The notes beneath the pieces are model-generated. The model made no database searches. It was not told the DNA's origin and saw only the letters and a program-made list of their open reading frames with translations. Below, one piece after another: positions 25,062 to 33,276 of a stretch of DNA of 64,000 nt; within the stretch, counting starts at the first letter, position 1, and each line of letters opens with the position of its first letter. Both the position numbers and the translations under genes were made by a program. The DNA is taken from assembly GCA_002394395.1 (NCBI GenBank), contig DGTR01000015.1:53044-117043 (forward strand). Direction: 5' to 3'. Source of the DNA: Bacteroidales bacterium UBA4331 (GTDB lineage: Bacteria > Bacteroidota > Bacteroidia > Bacteroidales > Paludibacteraceae).

Positions 25062-28000
25062 TTATCGTACTTCCTGTCCGGTCATGTCATATACCTTCTC
25101 CCCGCGGAGAATGACTATTTGACCGTCACGGAGAACTTTTGTACATTGTACATCGTCCCTTTGTACATTATCTATGCCTTGACTTTTAGGAGTAGCTGCA
25201 TAAGATGCTGTATACGTAGCATCCGCCGTGGCAGTCACGATAGCCGGACTCCAACCTTTGAAGGAATACGTGTTTTGTTCATCCTCCGGGCGTTCGGGTG
25301 TTGCGCCGGTATATTCGGGCATCTCGCCTTCCGTCACTTGCGAGGACTGCAAGGTTGCGCCGTCCCAGTTGACAAAGGTGATGGTATAGGTCGGCGGTGT
25401 GTAGGTGCCTGTGGTTGTGAAGGCTTGTTCCGAGCCGTAGTAATACTGGTCGCCCACTTTGCCATAGACGCGGTATTTATACACCGTCCCGGCATCCAGA
25501 TTAGTCAGAGTCACACGCAAGGCGATACCGCTTGCCTGTACAAAGAAATGCTCGTTAAGAGCAGCAGGCATACGACGAGGTGCAACCTTTGTACCTTGTA
25601 CATTGTCCCCTTGTACATCCACTCGGCTTTCCGCCCAATACTCAAAACCTTGTTCGGTGAAGTCCTCCGAGCCTGCGAGGGCGTAACCGCTGATAGTGGC
25701 TTCGTTCTCTTTCACGACGGTTGCGCCGTAGGTATAGAGAATCGGATCAAACTCTACCGCCACATCACCGGTGAAGATATACTGCCAGTCGCCGTAGTAC
25801 ATGTTGCCTGCTGCGGACTGATAGAATGCACGGTATTTGTAATACACATCATCTTTGAGGTTCTTTAACCGCCCCGCCATCTGTCCGGAAGCCACAGGAC
25901 AGAACACCTTTGTTCCTTCCATATCTGCCGGCGCATCATTGCGCTTGTACTCAAATCCGCAGTTTACTTCCGCATCGGACATATTCGTCTCTGCCAACAA
26001 AATAGCCGTCGTGCCCGACACCGGTTTGGACGATTTGGTCGTCAGTTCAAGAGCCGTGGTAGTAAATGAAACATTCACCGTCTCCATCTCACCAGTATTT
26101 GATATCAGCACGATAGGAACATCTTTATATTCGCTTTCCGGCTCCAGTCCGATATATTCCAATACATTACCGGGTTGTTGTTCTCCGCCTTCAATACCAC
26201 AAGAGGATATATAGTTCTGTTCCAATGTCCATAAGATATGGGAAAAGTCTAAAGAAACACTGGTTGGAGCATTTGAAATTTCGGCATTACAAAGACCCTT
26301 TATATTCAAATTTTTCCAGTTTGTTGAAGATTTATAACTATCTAATGAAGCATTTGGAACATACACAATCACATCATTTGGAAAAGAGGATGAAGAAACC
26401 GTTGGCGGCGTATTAGGGAGTGAAATTATTGACTCCAAACCATTACAACCTTTGAAAGCATAATCTCCAATACTTGTGACGCTATTGGGAATGGTAATAG
26501 AGGTCAAACCAGTGCAATTCGCGAAAGCAGAAATCTCAATGTTAGTGATGCTATTAGGAATCGTCACAGAGGTCAAACCGCTGCAATAAGAGAAAGCATA
26601 CTTTCCAATGCTTGTGACCCCGCTACCAATAATGACAGAGGTCAGACTGCTGCATTTATGGAAAGCTCCATCTCCAATGCTTGTAACGCTATTGGGAATG
26701 GTTACAGAGGTCAAACCACTGCAATATTCGAAAGCACTATTTCCAATGCTTGTGACGCTATTGGGAATGGTTACAGAGGTCAAACTGTGGCAATTGTAGA
26801 AAGCTCTCTCTCCAATGCTCGTGACGCTATTAGGAATCTTCACAGAGATCAAACTTCGGCAGTTATAAAATGCATCTTTACCAATGTTTGTGACGTTATT
26901 ACCTATAATTACAGAGGTCAAACTGCTGCATTCATAGAAAGCATTGCTTCCAATACTTGTGACGCTATTACCAATTATTACAGAGGTCAATCTAGTGCAA
27001 CTACGGAAAGCACTACTTCCAATGCTGGTGACGCTATTGGGAATGGTTACAGAGGTTAAGTTACTGCAACCTTCGAAAGCAGACTTTCCAATGCTTGTGA
27101 CACTATTGCCAATCGCCACAGAACTCAAACCGCTGCAACTTGAAAAAGCACTACTTCCAATGCTTGTGACGCTGTTGGGGATTGTCACAGCGCTCAAACC
27201 GCTGCAACTTGAAAAAGCACTATTTCCAATGCTTGTTACGCTGTTGGGAATCGTTACAGAGGCCAAACTGCGGCATTCATAAAAAGCATGCTCTCCAATG
27301 CTTGTGACGCTGTTGGGTATTACAATTTCTCCTTGTGCTGCTTTAGAGCATCTAATTAGACTTGTTTTTTGAGCATCAGCAAATACTAAATATCCATCAA
27401 CAAATCCATTCATATATTTAGCTCCCCAAGGAGAGCCTGTTGCTGTTCCATTATACACGATATTAAGTACATTATAGAAAGCACTATTTCCAATGCTTGT
27501 GACGCTATTTGGAATCGTTACAGAGGTCAAACCGCTGCAACTTGAAAAAGCACTAATTCCTATACTTGTGACACTGTTGGGAATCGTTACAGAGGTCAAA
27601 CTGCGGCAATATTCGAAAGCATAATTACCAATGCTTGTGACGCTATTGGGAATGGTTACAGAGGTCAGCCCACAACCACTGAAAGCATAATTACCAATGC
27701 TTGTGACGCTATTGGGAATGGTTACAGAGGTCAGCCCACAACCACTGAAAGCATAATCTCCAATGCTTGTGACGCTATTGGGAATAACTATATCTGTTAC
27801 TAATTTGCCATTTAAATATAGATTGTTTGCATAGTATAGCGGATTGCTTATATAATCACCGAAAACGATATTACACCAAACTGCAATATCTGATATATGC
27901 ACAGAGGTCAAACCGCTGCAATTTGAAAAAGCACTACTTCCAATGCTTGTGACGTTATTGGGAATCGTTACAGAGGTCAAACTACTACAACCATAGAAAG

Positions 28001-29522
28001 CACTATTTCCAATGCTTGTGACGCTGGTGGGGAGGATGATTTCACCTATTGCCGCTGCTGAGCAAGCGAGCAAAGTTGTTTTCGAGACATCAGCATAAAC
28101 CAGATAGCCATCAATGTATCCATTTATACTTCTTGCACCCCATGGAGAACCAGTTGCCACGCCAGTATATACAATATTTGGCACATGTGTGAAAGCGGAC
28201 TCTCCAATGCTTGTGACGCTATTAGGTATCGTTACAGAGGTCAAACCACTGCAATAATAGAAAGCAGACTTTCCAATGCTTGTGACGCTATTAGGTATCG
28301 TTACAGAGGTCAAACCGGTGCAACCAGAGAAAGCACTACCTCCAATGCTTGTGACACTGTTGGGAATCGTTACAGAGGTCAAATTACGGCATTCATAAAA
28401 AGCTCTCTCTCCAATACTTGTGACGCTATTGGGAATAGTCACAGAGGTCAAACTGGTGCAATAAGAGAAAGCACTACTTCCAATGCTGGTGACACTATTA
28501 GGAATAGTCACAGAGGTCAAACCACTGCAATAATAGAAAGCACTACCTCCAATGCTTGTGACGCTATTGGGAATAGTCACAGAGGTCAAACTGCGGCAAT
28601 ATTCGAAAGCATAATTACCAATGCTTGTGACGCTATTGGGAATGGTTACAGAGGTCAACCCACAACCACTGAAAGCATAATCTCCAATGCTTGTGACACT
28701 ATTGGGAATCGTTACAGAGGTCAAACTGCTGCAATATTCGAAAGCAGACTCTCCAATGCTTGTGACGCTGTTGGGTATTACAATTTCTCCTTGTGCTGCA
28801 TTAGAACATGTAATTAAACTTGTTTTCTGAGCATCAGCAAATACTAAAAATCCATCCACAAATCCATTCACGCTCCGCGCTCCCCAAGGAGAACCGCTCG
28901 CAGTGCCATTATATACAATATTAGGCACTTTATAGAAAGCATCCTTCCCAATGCTTGTTACGCTATTTGGAATCGTTACAGAGGTCAAACTACTACAACC
29001 ATAGAAAGCACTACTTCCTATACTTGTGACACTGTTGGGAATCGTTACAGAGGCCAAGCCGCTACAATTATAGAAAGCGGTACTACCAATGCTTGTAACA
29101 CTATTTGGAATCGTCACTGAGGTCAAGCTGGTACAATCTCTAAATGCACCATCTGCAATATCTATAACACTTTCGGGAATAGTCAGAGAGGCCAAACCAC
29201 TACAACTTACAAACGCCCCTTCTCCAATATTTAAAACGCTATTGGGGATATTAGTCATGGAGGTTAAACCACTACAACCAGCAAAAGCATAATCACCAAT
29301 AGAAGTAAGACCATTAGGCAATTTTATAGTTTTAATCGACGAACGAGTCCATGGCGCATCACCATAATAGAGGTAATTCGTCATCGCTCCTGTTCCGCTG
29401 ATGGTCAACACCCCATCCGTCAAATCCCAAGTGAGATTGGGTCCGCAGGTGCCACTTTCGGCAAAGATGGGACCCATACTTGCCACTATAGCAAGTAAAA
29501 GTGTAAATAGTTTTTTTCTCAT
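25062..29522 (-). CDS. Giant BspA-type LRR_5 surface protein
   Basis: 1486 residues from the ATG at 29522 (MRKKLFTLLLAIVASMG, signal peptide). About 40 nearly identical 23-residue repeats (LTSVTIPNSVTSIGNSAF type) fill residues about 50-1065. They are interrupted by three copies of a 60-residue island (NIVYNGTATGSPWGA..NGFVDGYLVFADAQKT) and one different island (VHISDIAVWCNIVFGDY). Behind them lie FnIII-like modules, an InlB_B-like segment (YTITFVNWDGATLQS) and the shared tail (VLRDGQIVILRGEKVYDMTGQ). Host or partner binding is inferred from BspA homologues. DNA repeats of 69 bp (about 26430-29290) could recombine and change repeat number. Linkers VDVQGDNVQGTK and IDNVQRDDVQCTK are encoded by TTGTACA heptads. 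Confidence 0.9.
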   Translation of the reverse strand: MRKKLFTLLLAIVASMGPIFAESGTCGPNLTWDLTDGVLTISGTGAMTNYLYYGDAPWTRSSIKTIKLPNGLTSIGDYAFAGCSGLTSMTNIPNSVLNIGEGAFVSCSGLASLTIPESVIDIADGAFRDCTSLTSVTIPNSVTSIGSTAFYNCSGLASVTIPNSVTSIGSSAFYGCSSLTSVTIPNSVTSIGKDAFYKVPNIVYNGTASGSPWGARSVNGFVDGFLVFADAQKTSLITCSNAAQGEIVIPNSVTSIGESAFEYCSSLTSVTIPNSVTSIGDYAFSGCGLTSVTIPNSVTSIGNYAFEYCRSLTSVTIPNSVTSIGGSAFYYCSGLTSVTIPNSVTSIGSSAFSYCTSLTSVTIPNSVTSIGERAFYECRNLTSVTIPNSVTSIGGSAFSGCTGLTSVTIPNSVTSIGKSAFYYCSGLTSVTIPNSVTSIGESAFTHVPNIVYTGVATGSPWGARSINGYIDGYLVYADVSKTTLLACSAAAIGEIILPTSVTSIGNSAFYGCSSLTSVTIPNNVTSIGSSAFSNCSGLTSVHISDIAVWCNIVFGDYISNPLYYANNLYLNGKLVTDIVIPNSVTSIGDYAFSGCGLTSVTIPNSVTSIGNYAFSGCGLTSVTIPNSVTSIGNYAFEYCRSLTSVTIPNSVTSIGISAFSSCSGLTSVTIPNSVTSIGNSAFYNVLNIVYNGTATGSPWGAKYMNGFVDGYLVFADAQKTSLIRCSKAAQGEIVIPNSVTSIGEHAFYECRSLASVTIPNSVTSIGNSAFSSCSGLSAVTIPNSVTSIGSSAFSSCSGLSSVAIGNSVTSIGKSAFEGCSNLTSVTIPNSVTSIGSSAFRSCTRLTSVIIGNSVTSIGSNAFYECSSLTSVIIGNNVTNIGKDAFYNCRSLISVKIPNSVTSIGERAFYNCHSLTSVTIPNSVTSIGNSAFEYCSGLTSVTIPNSVTSIGDGAFHKCSSLTSVIIGSGVTSIGKYAFSYCSGLTSVTIPNSITNIEISAFANCTGLTSITIPNSVTSIGDYAFKGCNGLESIISLPNTPPTVSSSSFPNDVIVYVPNASLDSYKSSTNWKNLNIKGLCNAEISNAPTSVSLDFSHILWTLEQNYISSCGIEGGEQQPGNVLEYIGLEPESEYKDVPIVLISNTGEMETVNVSFTTTALELTTKSSKPVSGTTAILLAETNMSDAEVNCGFEYKRNDAPADMEGTKVFCPVASGQMAGRLKNLKDDVYYKYRAFYQSAAGNMYYGDWQYIFTGDVAVEFDPILYTYGATVVKENEATISGYALAGSEDFTEQGFEYWAESRVDVQGDNVQGTKVAPRRMPAALNEHFFVQASGIALRVTLTNLDAGTVYKYRVYGKVGDQYYYGSEQAFTTTGTYTPPTYTITFVNWDGATLQSSQVTEGEMPEYTGATPERPEDEQNTYSFKGWSPAIVTATADATYTASYAATPKSQGIDNVQRDDVQCTKVLRDGQIVILRGEKVYDMTGQEVR
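25138..25170. repeat. TTGTACA heptad repeat in tail linker
   Basis: TTGTACA/TTGTACA/TCGTCCC/TTTGTACA, encoding NVQRDDVQCTK before the tail. Confidence 0.65.
25590..25622. repeat. TTGTACA heptad repeat in FnIII-like region
   Basis: TTGTACC/TTGTACA/TTGTCCCC/TTGTACA, encoding DVQGDNVQGTKV. Confidence 0.65.
26430..29290. repeat. 69-bp tandem coding repeats of the BspA gene
   Basis: Plus-strand strings such as CAATGCTTGTGACGCTATTG and GTTACAGAGGTCAAACTG return about every 69 bp (some 40 copies with islands). They encode the LRR units. Not a CRISPR: there are no unique spacers. Confidence 0.9.
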
Positions 29523-29621
29523 AATGTTTCCCTTAATTCGTGTCGGGCGCAACTGTTAAATGTTAATATTTTGTTAGTTACATATATACAACAAAAGCGC
29601 GAACATTATTCACGCTTATTC

Positions 29622-29796
29622 TCTATCACGAGGTTCCGGAAAGACCCTTCCAACAAGAACAAACAATAACGTCCACGCCCGATATGTTTAACCCTCCCAC
29701 CCATTACGGGCGAGGACTGAATATAACATATCCACGAGGACGCTTATTGCACAATCTTGCTTTGGGTTGGTGAAATTTTCCGGATCTCGTGATACC
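29622..29796. repeat. Widely spaced inverted repeat
   Basis: About 18 of 19 bases of the two arms are complementary (allowing a 1-base bulge), about 140 bp apart. It could fold as a long RNA stem or mark an element end. Confidence 0.5.
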
Positions 29797-29801
29797 AAAA
29801 C

Positions 29802-29962
29802 AAGCGTCAATAAACGCCTTTTATTTCAATTCTATGTTTGTGCTGATTCCTCGTAGTGGGGACTACTCGGGCACTGCACTCGATATGCGTTTCATCGCAT
29901 ATCTTCACCTGTTTAACGTCAGTGAGTGACGCACCGTTTTTTACGCTGTCGGCGGCAGCGGT
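29802..29962. repeat. Duplicated hairpin block, copy 1 (after rhuM)
   Basis: GCGTCAATAAACGCCTTTTA, then an 85-bp insert, then CTGTTTAACGTCAGTGAGTG and ACGCACCGTTTTTTA, then GTCGGCGGCAGCGGT. Matches copy 2 at 30826-30908 except for the insert. Confidence 0.8.
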
Positions 29963-29966
29963 ATCA

Positions 29967-30821
29967 TTATTTAACCTCTTTCAGTATCGTTTCAGGGTTT
30001 GTTCCCATAAGGGTGATCGCTGACAGCTTCTTGCCCATATCTTTAAGCGAGTGACCGCAATGGTAAAGGCTGTCATCTATTATCAGCCATCTGTCATGCG
30101 AGGGCGTTGACCATTTATGCGTATTCACGGGTTGCACACCTTTGGTGGTATTGTGCATGTCGCGCAAAGACTTATGTTCGCTGTCCGAATAGATGTCTGC
30201 CGTCACTCCTTTTCCACGCACATCCAACATCTCAAACGTAGCAGCATCTACATACGCATCAATGATAATAACACGTTTTAGCGCTGTCTTAATCAAACTC
30301 TCCAATAGTGCTCGTGCAGCAAAGAACTCTCCTTCAAAGAAAACCTGTTCTATCGGCGGTAATGATGTTCGAACAAAGAAATCAATCTTCTCTTCGTGGT
30401 CTGCCAATTGTTTCTGTTGTAAGGCTAATTGATTCTCTATATTTAATAAACGTTGATTAACGGCATAGCCTTTGAGCATGTAATCTTTAAGCACTTTATT
30501 TGCCCATTGACGGAATTGTGTGCCTCGGATAGAATTGACGCGATAACCAACGGATATAATCATGTCTAAGTTATAAAAGGGAACTTCACGCCTCACTTGC
30601 CTGTTTCCTTCTATACGAACCTGTGCAATTTTTGCACATGTTGCTGCCTCCTCCAATTCGTGTGTCTTGTATATATTATGGATGTGCCTTAAGACAGACG
30701 TTCTGTCTGTGCCAAACAATTCTGCCATCTGTTGCTGGTTCAGCCAAACAGTCTCATCTTGCAGCCGCACCTCCAATTGGATAGTGGCATCAGGCTGATA
30801 TAATACTATCTCGTCTTTCAT
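29967..30821 (-). CDS. RhuM-family protein with C-terminal PLD-like segment
   Basis: 284 residues from the ATG at 30821. A TTG nine bases upstream lies in the flanking repeat and is rejected. The N-terminal RhuM region (EIVLYQPDATIQLEVRL, ETVWLNQQQMAELFGTDR, VPFYNLDMIISVGYRVNS, FRQWANKVLKDYMLKG) is typical. The C-terminal part (VIIIDAYVDAATFEML, HDRWLIIDDSLYHCGHSLKD) resembles a phospholipase-D-like domain with only one HxK-like site. RhuM proteins are accessory, often near restriction systems or islands; their biochemical role is not settled. It follows the DUF2442 gene in one transcript, and both genes are followed by the same hairpin block. Confidence 0.85.
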   Translation of the reverse strand: MKDEIVLYQPDATIQLEVRLQDETVWLNQQQMAELFGTDRTSVLRHIHNIYKTHELEEAATCAKIAQVRIEGNRQVRREVPFYNLDMIISVGYRVNSIRGTQFRQWANKVLKDYMLKGYAVNQRLLNIENQLALQQKQLADHEEKIDFFVRTSLPPIEQVFFEGEFFAARALLESLIKTALKRVIIIDAYVDAATFEMLDVRGKGVTADIYSDSEHKSLRDMHNTTKGVQPVNTHKWSTPSHDRWLIIDDSLYHCGHSLKDMGKKLSAITLMGTNPETILKEVK

Positions 30822-30825
30822 TTTC

Positions 30826-30908
30826 GTCAATAAACGCCTTTTAATATGTCCTCCTGTTTAACGTCAGTGAGTGACGCACCGTTTTTTATGTTGTCGGTGG
30901 CAGTGGTG
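30826..30908. repeat. Duplicated hairpin block, copy 2 (between DUF2442 gene and rhuM)
   Basis: Contains GTCAATAAACGCCTTTTA, CTGTTTAACGTCAGTGAGTG (stem CGTCA/TGACG) and GTCGGTGGCAGTGGT, as in copy 1. Confidence 0.8.
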
Positions 30909-30911
30909 GTT

Positions 30912-31166
30912 CTAATCCTCAATTACACCTGCGTGTAACTGTTCTACCGGGAATACCAAATCCCAACTCTTGCCCCACACTATATTTCCGTCTTCTATCT
31001 CAAAACGGCGAAAATTACGAGGGTCAAGATACTTATTATACTGCGGATGAGGGTGACGACGGATGAAGTCACCTATATCCACTCGGCGGGTTGTTTGGTC
31101 GCTATACTGCAAATCGACAGTCAGGTTACCCGCGTCTTTTGCTCCTGTTATATAAAGTCTGTTCAT
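30912..31166 (-). CDS. DUF2442-family small protein
   Basis: 84 residues. The pattern VDLQYSDQTTRRVDIGDFI..., FRRFEIEDGNIVWGKSWDL fits the DUF2442 family, which often pairs with DUF4160 in small two-gene modules thought to be toxin-antitoxin-like. The usual DUF4160 partner is absent; a rhuM gene follows instead. Promoter at 31266-31297, leader about 90 nt. No function is established for the family. Confidence 0.75.
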   Translation of the reverse strand: MNRLYITGAKDAGNLTVDLQYSDQTTRRVDIGDFIRRHPHPQYNKYLDPRNFRRFEIEDGNIVWGKSWDLVFPVEQLHAGVIED

Positions 31167-31265
31167 AGTTATAATTTGGTTTTTATGGTTGTACTCTTTA
31201 CTGCCTGTCTTCCGAAATATTCAAAAATCTTGGGCATAAATACTGCAGTTAATGATTTTGCGCTG

Positions 31266-31297
31266 CAAAATTACACAAAAAAAATGACACTCGCAAA
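31266..31297 (-). promoter_or_regulatory. Promoter of the DUF2442-rhuM unit
   Basis: Minus strand -33 TTTG (31294-31297), 20-bp spacer with GTGTCA and T-tract, -7 TAATTTTG (31266-31273). Confidence 0.85.
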
Positions 31298-31332
31298 TAA
31301 AAGTGCCATTTTTCATGTTTTTAGGTCATTTT

Positions 31333-31366
31333 ATAAAGAGCGCGCGTACATGTGTACGCGCGTTCT
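31333..31366 (-). terminator. Terminator after the 31385-33244 BspA-like gene
   Basis: ACGCGCGTAC/GTACGCGCGC, a 10-bp GC stem with 4-nt loop, followed on the minus strand by TCTTTATAAAAT. It insulates the next promoter. Confidence 0.75.
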
Positions 31367-31384
31367 TTGTTATATTGGGGGCTC

Positions 31385-33244
31385 TTAGTGAGCGAGCTTG
31401 CCGTCGATGGTGTAGAGTTGGTCGTCGGAGAGGATATAGACGGCGCCGTTTCGGATAAGTTTCTGCGCAGGGTTCGCAGGATTGGTATAGACCGCGGGTG
31501 CCGAGGTCGGTTCGTTGGCTTCATAGACCGCTTGGAGGAAGATGCCGTCTGCGAGGTCGCCGGATTGGACTTCCCAACGGAGGAAGGTGAAGCCCTCGAT
31601 ACGCGGCGCATGGGGTACCTGCCAGTGTTGCGACTCCATGTAATGGGGCGAGTGGTCCGCGTCGGCTTTGAGGTAGGTCACCGTGATTAGTTGGTCCTCA
31701 AACTGCAGATCCGTCGCTACGCCGATGATGTTGAGGAAATCGCACCAGACGGCTTTCGCGCGGTAGAGGTCGATATAGTCCATGGGGACGTAGAGGATGC
31801 AGGTCTGCTTGTTGACATTATAGACCGCGCGCTCGGTGATGGTCTGCGGGGTGAAGGCGAGGTTATGGATCGCGCGCAGCGCCGAGCAGCCGTAGAAAGC
31901 GTCCTGGTTGATGGTCGTGACGGAAGAAGGGATGAAGACCTCTTCGAGTGCCGTACAACCCTCGAGGACGCTGGTAGGAAGGCTCTTTTTCCCTTCTGGG
32001 AAAGCAAACGACTTGAGTGAAGTACAATACATGAAAGCGCCATCTCCCATGTAGATAGCTCCTTCAGGCAGTTGAATACCTTTGAGCGCGGAGCAGTTTT
32101 TGAACGAGTACGCCCCGATTGTGGTCAACGTAGATGGAAGCACGATCGTATCCAGCAGATTCATGTTCTCACATAAGTACGCCGGGATGACTTGTACGCT
32201 GTCGCCAAAGACGAACGAGGTCACCTGCGAGCTGGTGCTATAGAACGGCGCACTATCATCCGAACCGATAGAGCAGGTCTTGGGGAGCCAGACGATGGAC
32301 TTGGTCGGATTGCCTTTGAAAGCCCCGTTGCCGATGGAGGTCACGGTCGAAGGTATGACGATGGAGTCCAGCTTACAATTATAGAACGCCCGCAGATTGA
32401 TGGTCGTCAGACCTTCGTGGAGGTGGACCTTCGCCAGTTTCGTACAACCGTAGAAAGCGTCCGTGCTGATGGTCGTCAGGGTGGCGGGTAACTCAATCGA
32501 CTCCAAGGACGTACAGCCTTCCAGAAAACTGATAGGAAGGGTCTTCTGCGTGACGGGGAGATTGATGGACTTGAGTTTCGAGCAGTTCATAAACGCGTAC
32601 TGACCCAGTGAACGGACCGATGACGGAAGTACTATAGTGTCCAGTAAGTTCATGTTCTTGCAGATATATGCCGGGACAGTCTCTACGCCGTCGGCGAAGA
32701 CGAACGAAGTGACTTGCGAAGAGGTGCTATAGAACGGCGCACTATCATCCGAACCGATAGAGCAGTTAGCCGGTTTCCAGACGATAGCCTTCGTCGGATT
32801 GCCTTTGAAAGCCCCGTTGCCGATGGAGGTGACGGTCGAAGGGATGATGATCGTGTCGAGTTTGCAGTTATAGAACGCACGGAGGTTGATGTTCGTCAGA
32901 CCTTCCTCCAGGTTCACGCTCTCTAATCTCACACAGCCGTAGAAGGCGTCGGTGCCGATGGAGGTAACGGAAGACGGCAGAACGACCGATTCCAGGTTCG
33001 AGCAACCCTCAAAAGCCGACGTGCCGATGGAGGTCACGGGATATGTGTACGCGTTGTACGTCACGGACGAGGGAATCGTCACGGTCGTATAGGGTTTATA
33101 GACGGACTTGTCCGAACTCTGGTCGCTAATCACCTGCGCCGTGGTGGAACCCAGGGAGTAATAGATGCCGTTAATCTTGACATTCTCTGCCAAAATGCTT
33201 GCGCTGGCTACCATCGCTAGCAGGAAAAGCGTAATTTTTTTCAT
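31385..33244 (-). CDS. BspA-like LRR_5 surface protein with duplicated block
   Basis: 619 residues, signal peptide MKKITLFLLAMVASASILA. LRR_5 units run to about residue 500. Two blocks of about 120 residues are close copies (EGLTNINLRAFYNCKLDTI..CSIGSDDSAPFYSTSS and EGLTTINLRAFYNCKLDSI..CSIGSDDSAPFYSTSS). An InlB_B-like segment (FTFLRWEVQSGDLADG) and a weak version of the shared tail (LIRNGAVYILSDDQLYTIDGK) follow. It lies 14 bp after tcdA, separated by heptads; likely transcribed from the tcdA promoter. A surface adhesin role is inferred. Confidence 0.87.
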   Translation of the reverse strand: MKKITLFLLAMVASASILAENVKINGIYYSLGSTTAQVISDQSSDKSVYKPYTTVTIPSSVTYNAYTYPVTSIGTSAFEGCSNLESVVLPSSVTSIGTDAFYGCVRLESVNLEEGLTNINLRAFYNCKLDTIIIPSTVTSIGNGAFKGNPTKAIVWKPANCSIGSDDSAPFYSTSSQVTSFVFADGVETVPAYICKNMNLLDTIVLPSSVRSLGQYAFMNCSKLKSINLPVTQKTLPISFLEGCTSLESIELPATLTTISTDAFYGCTKLAKVHLHEGLTTINLRAFYNCKLDSIVIPSTVTSIGNGAFKGNPTKSIVWLPKTCSIGSDDSAPFYSTSSQVTSFVFGDSVQVIPAYLCENMNLLDTIVLPSTLTTIGAYSFKNCSALKGIQLPEGAIYMGDGAFMYCTSLKSFAFPEGKKSLPTSVLEGCTALEEVFIPSSVTTINQDAFYGCSALRAIHNLAFTPQTITERAVYNVNKQTCILYVPMDYIDLYRAKAVWCDFLNIIGVATDLQFEDQLITVTYLKADADHSPHYMESQHWQVPHAPRIEGFTFLRWEVQSGDLADGIFLQAVYEANEPTSAPAVYTNPANPAQKLIRNGAVYILSDDQLYTIDGKLAH

Positions 33245-33246
33245 AT

Positions 33247-33276
33247 AGTATTCAGTATTCAGTTATCAGTTATCAG
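33247..33276. repeat. 7-bp tandem repeat at the tcdA end
   Basis: AGTATTC/AGTATTC/AGTTATC/AGTTATC; provides the last codons (LITDN) and stop of tcdA. Confidence 0.85.

Larger units (their letters stand above)
29523..29966. other. 444-bp intergenic region with inverted and duplicated repeats
   Basis: No gene seen. It contains an inverted pair TATCACGAGGTTCCGGAAA (about 29622) and TTTTCCGGATCTCGTGATA (about 29777), a hairpin GATATGCG/CGCATATC (29882-29904) and one copy of the duplicated block that also precedes rhuM. No clear promoter was found for the BspA gene here. Confidence 0.6.

Noticed and set aside
26430..29290. Regular repeats as a CRISPR array
   Set aside because: Repeat period is 69 bp, the whole unit is conserved and the frame is an open LRR protein; no unique spacers or cas genes.
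29802..30908. Integron attC sites around rhuM
   Set aside because: GTTTAAC resembles an attC core, but no paired R and L boxes with the right spacing and no integrase are seen.
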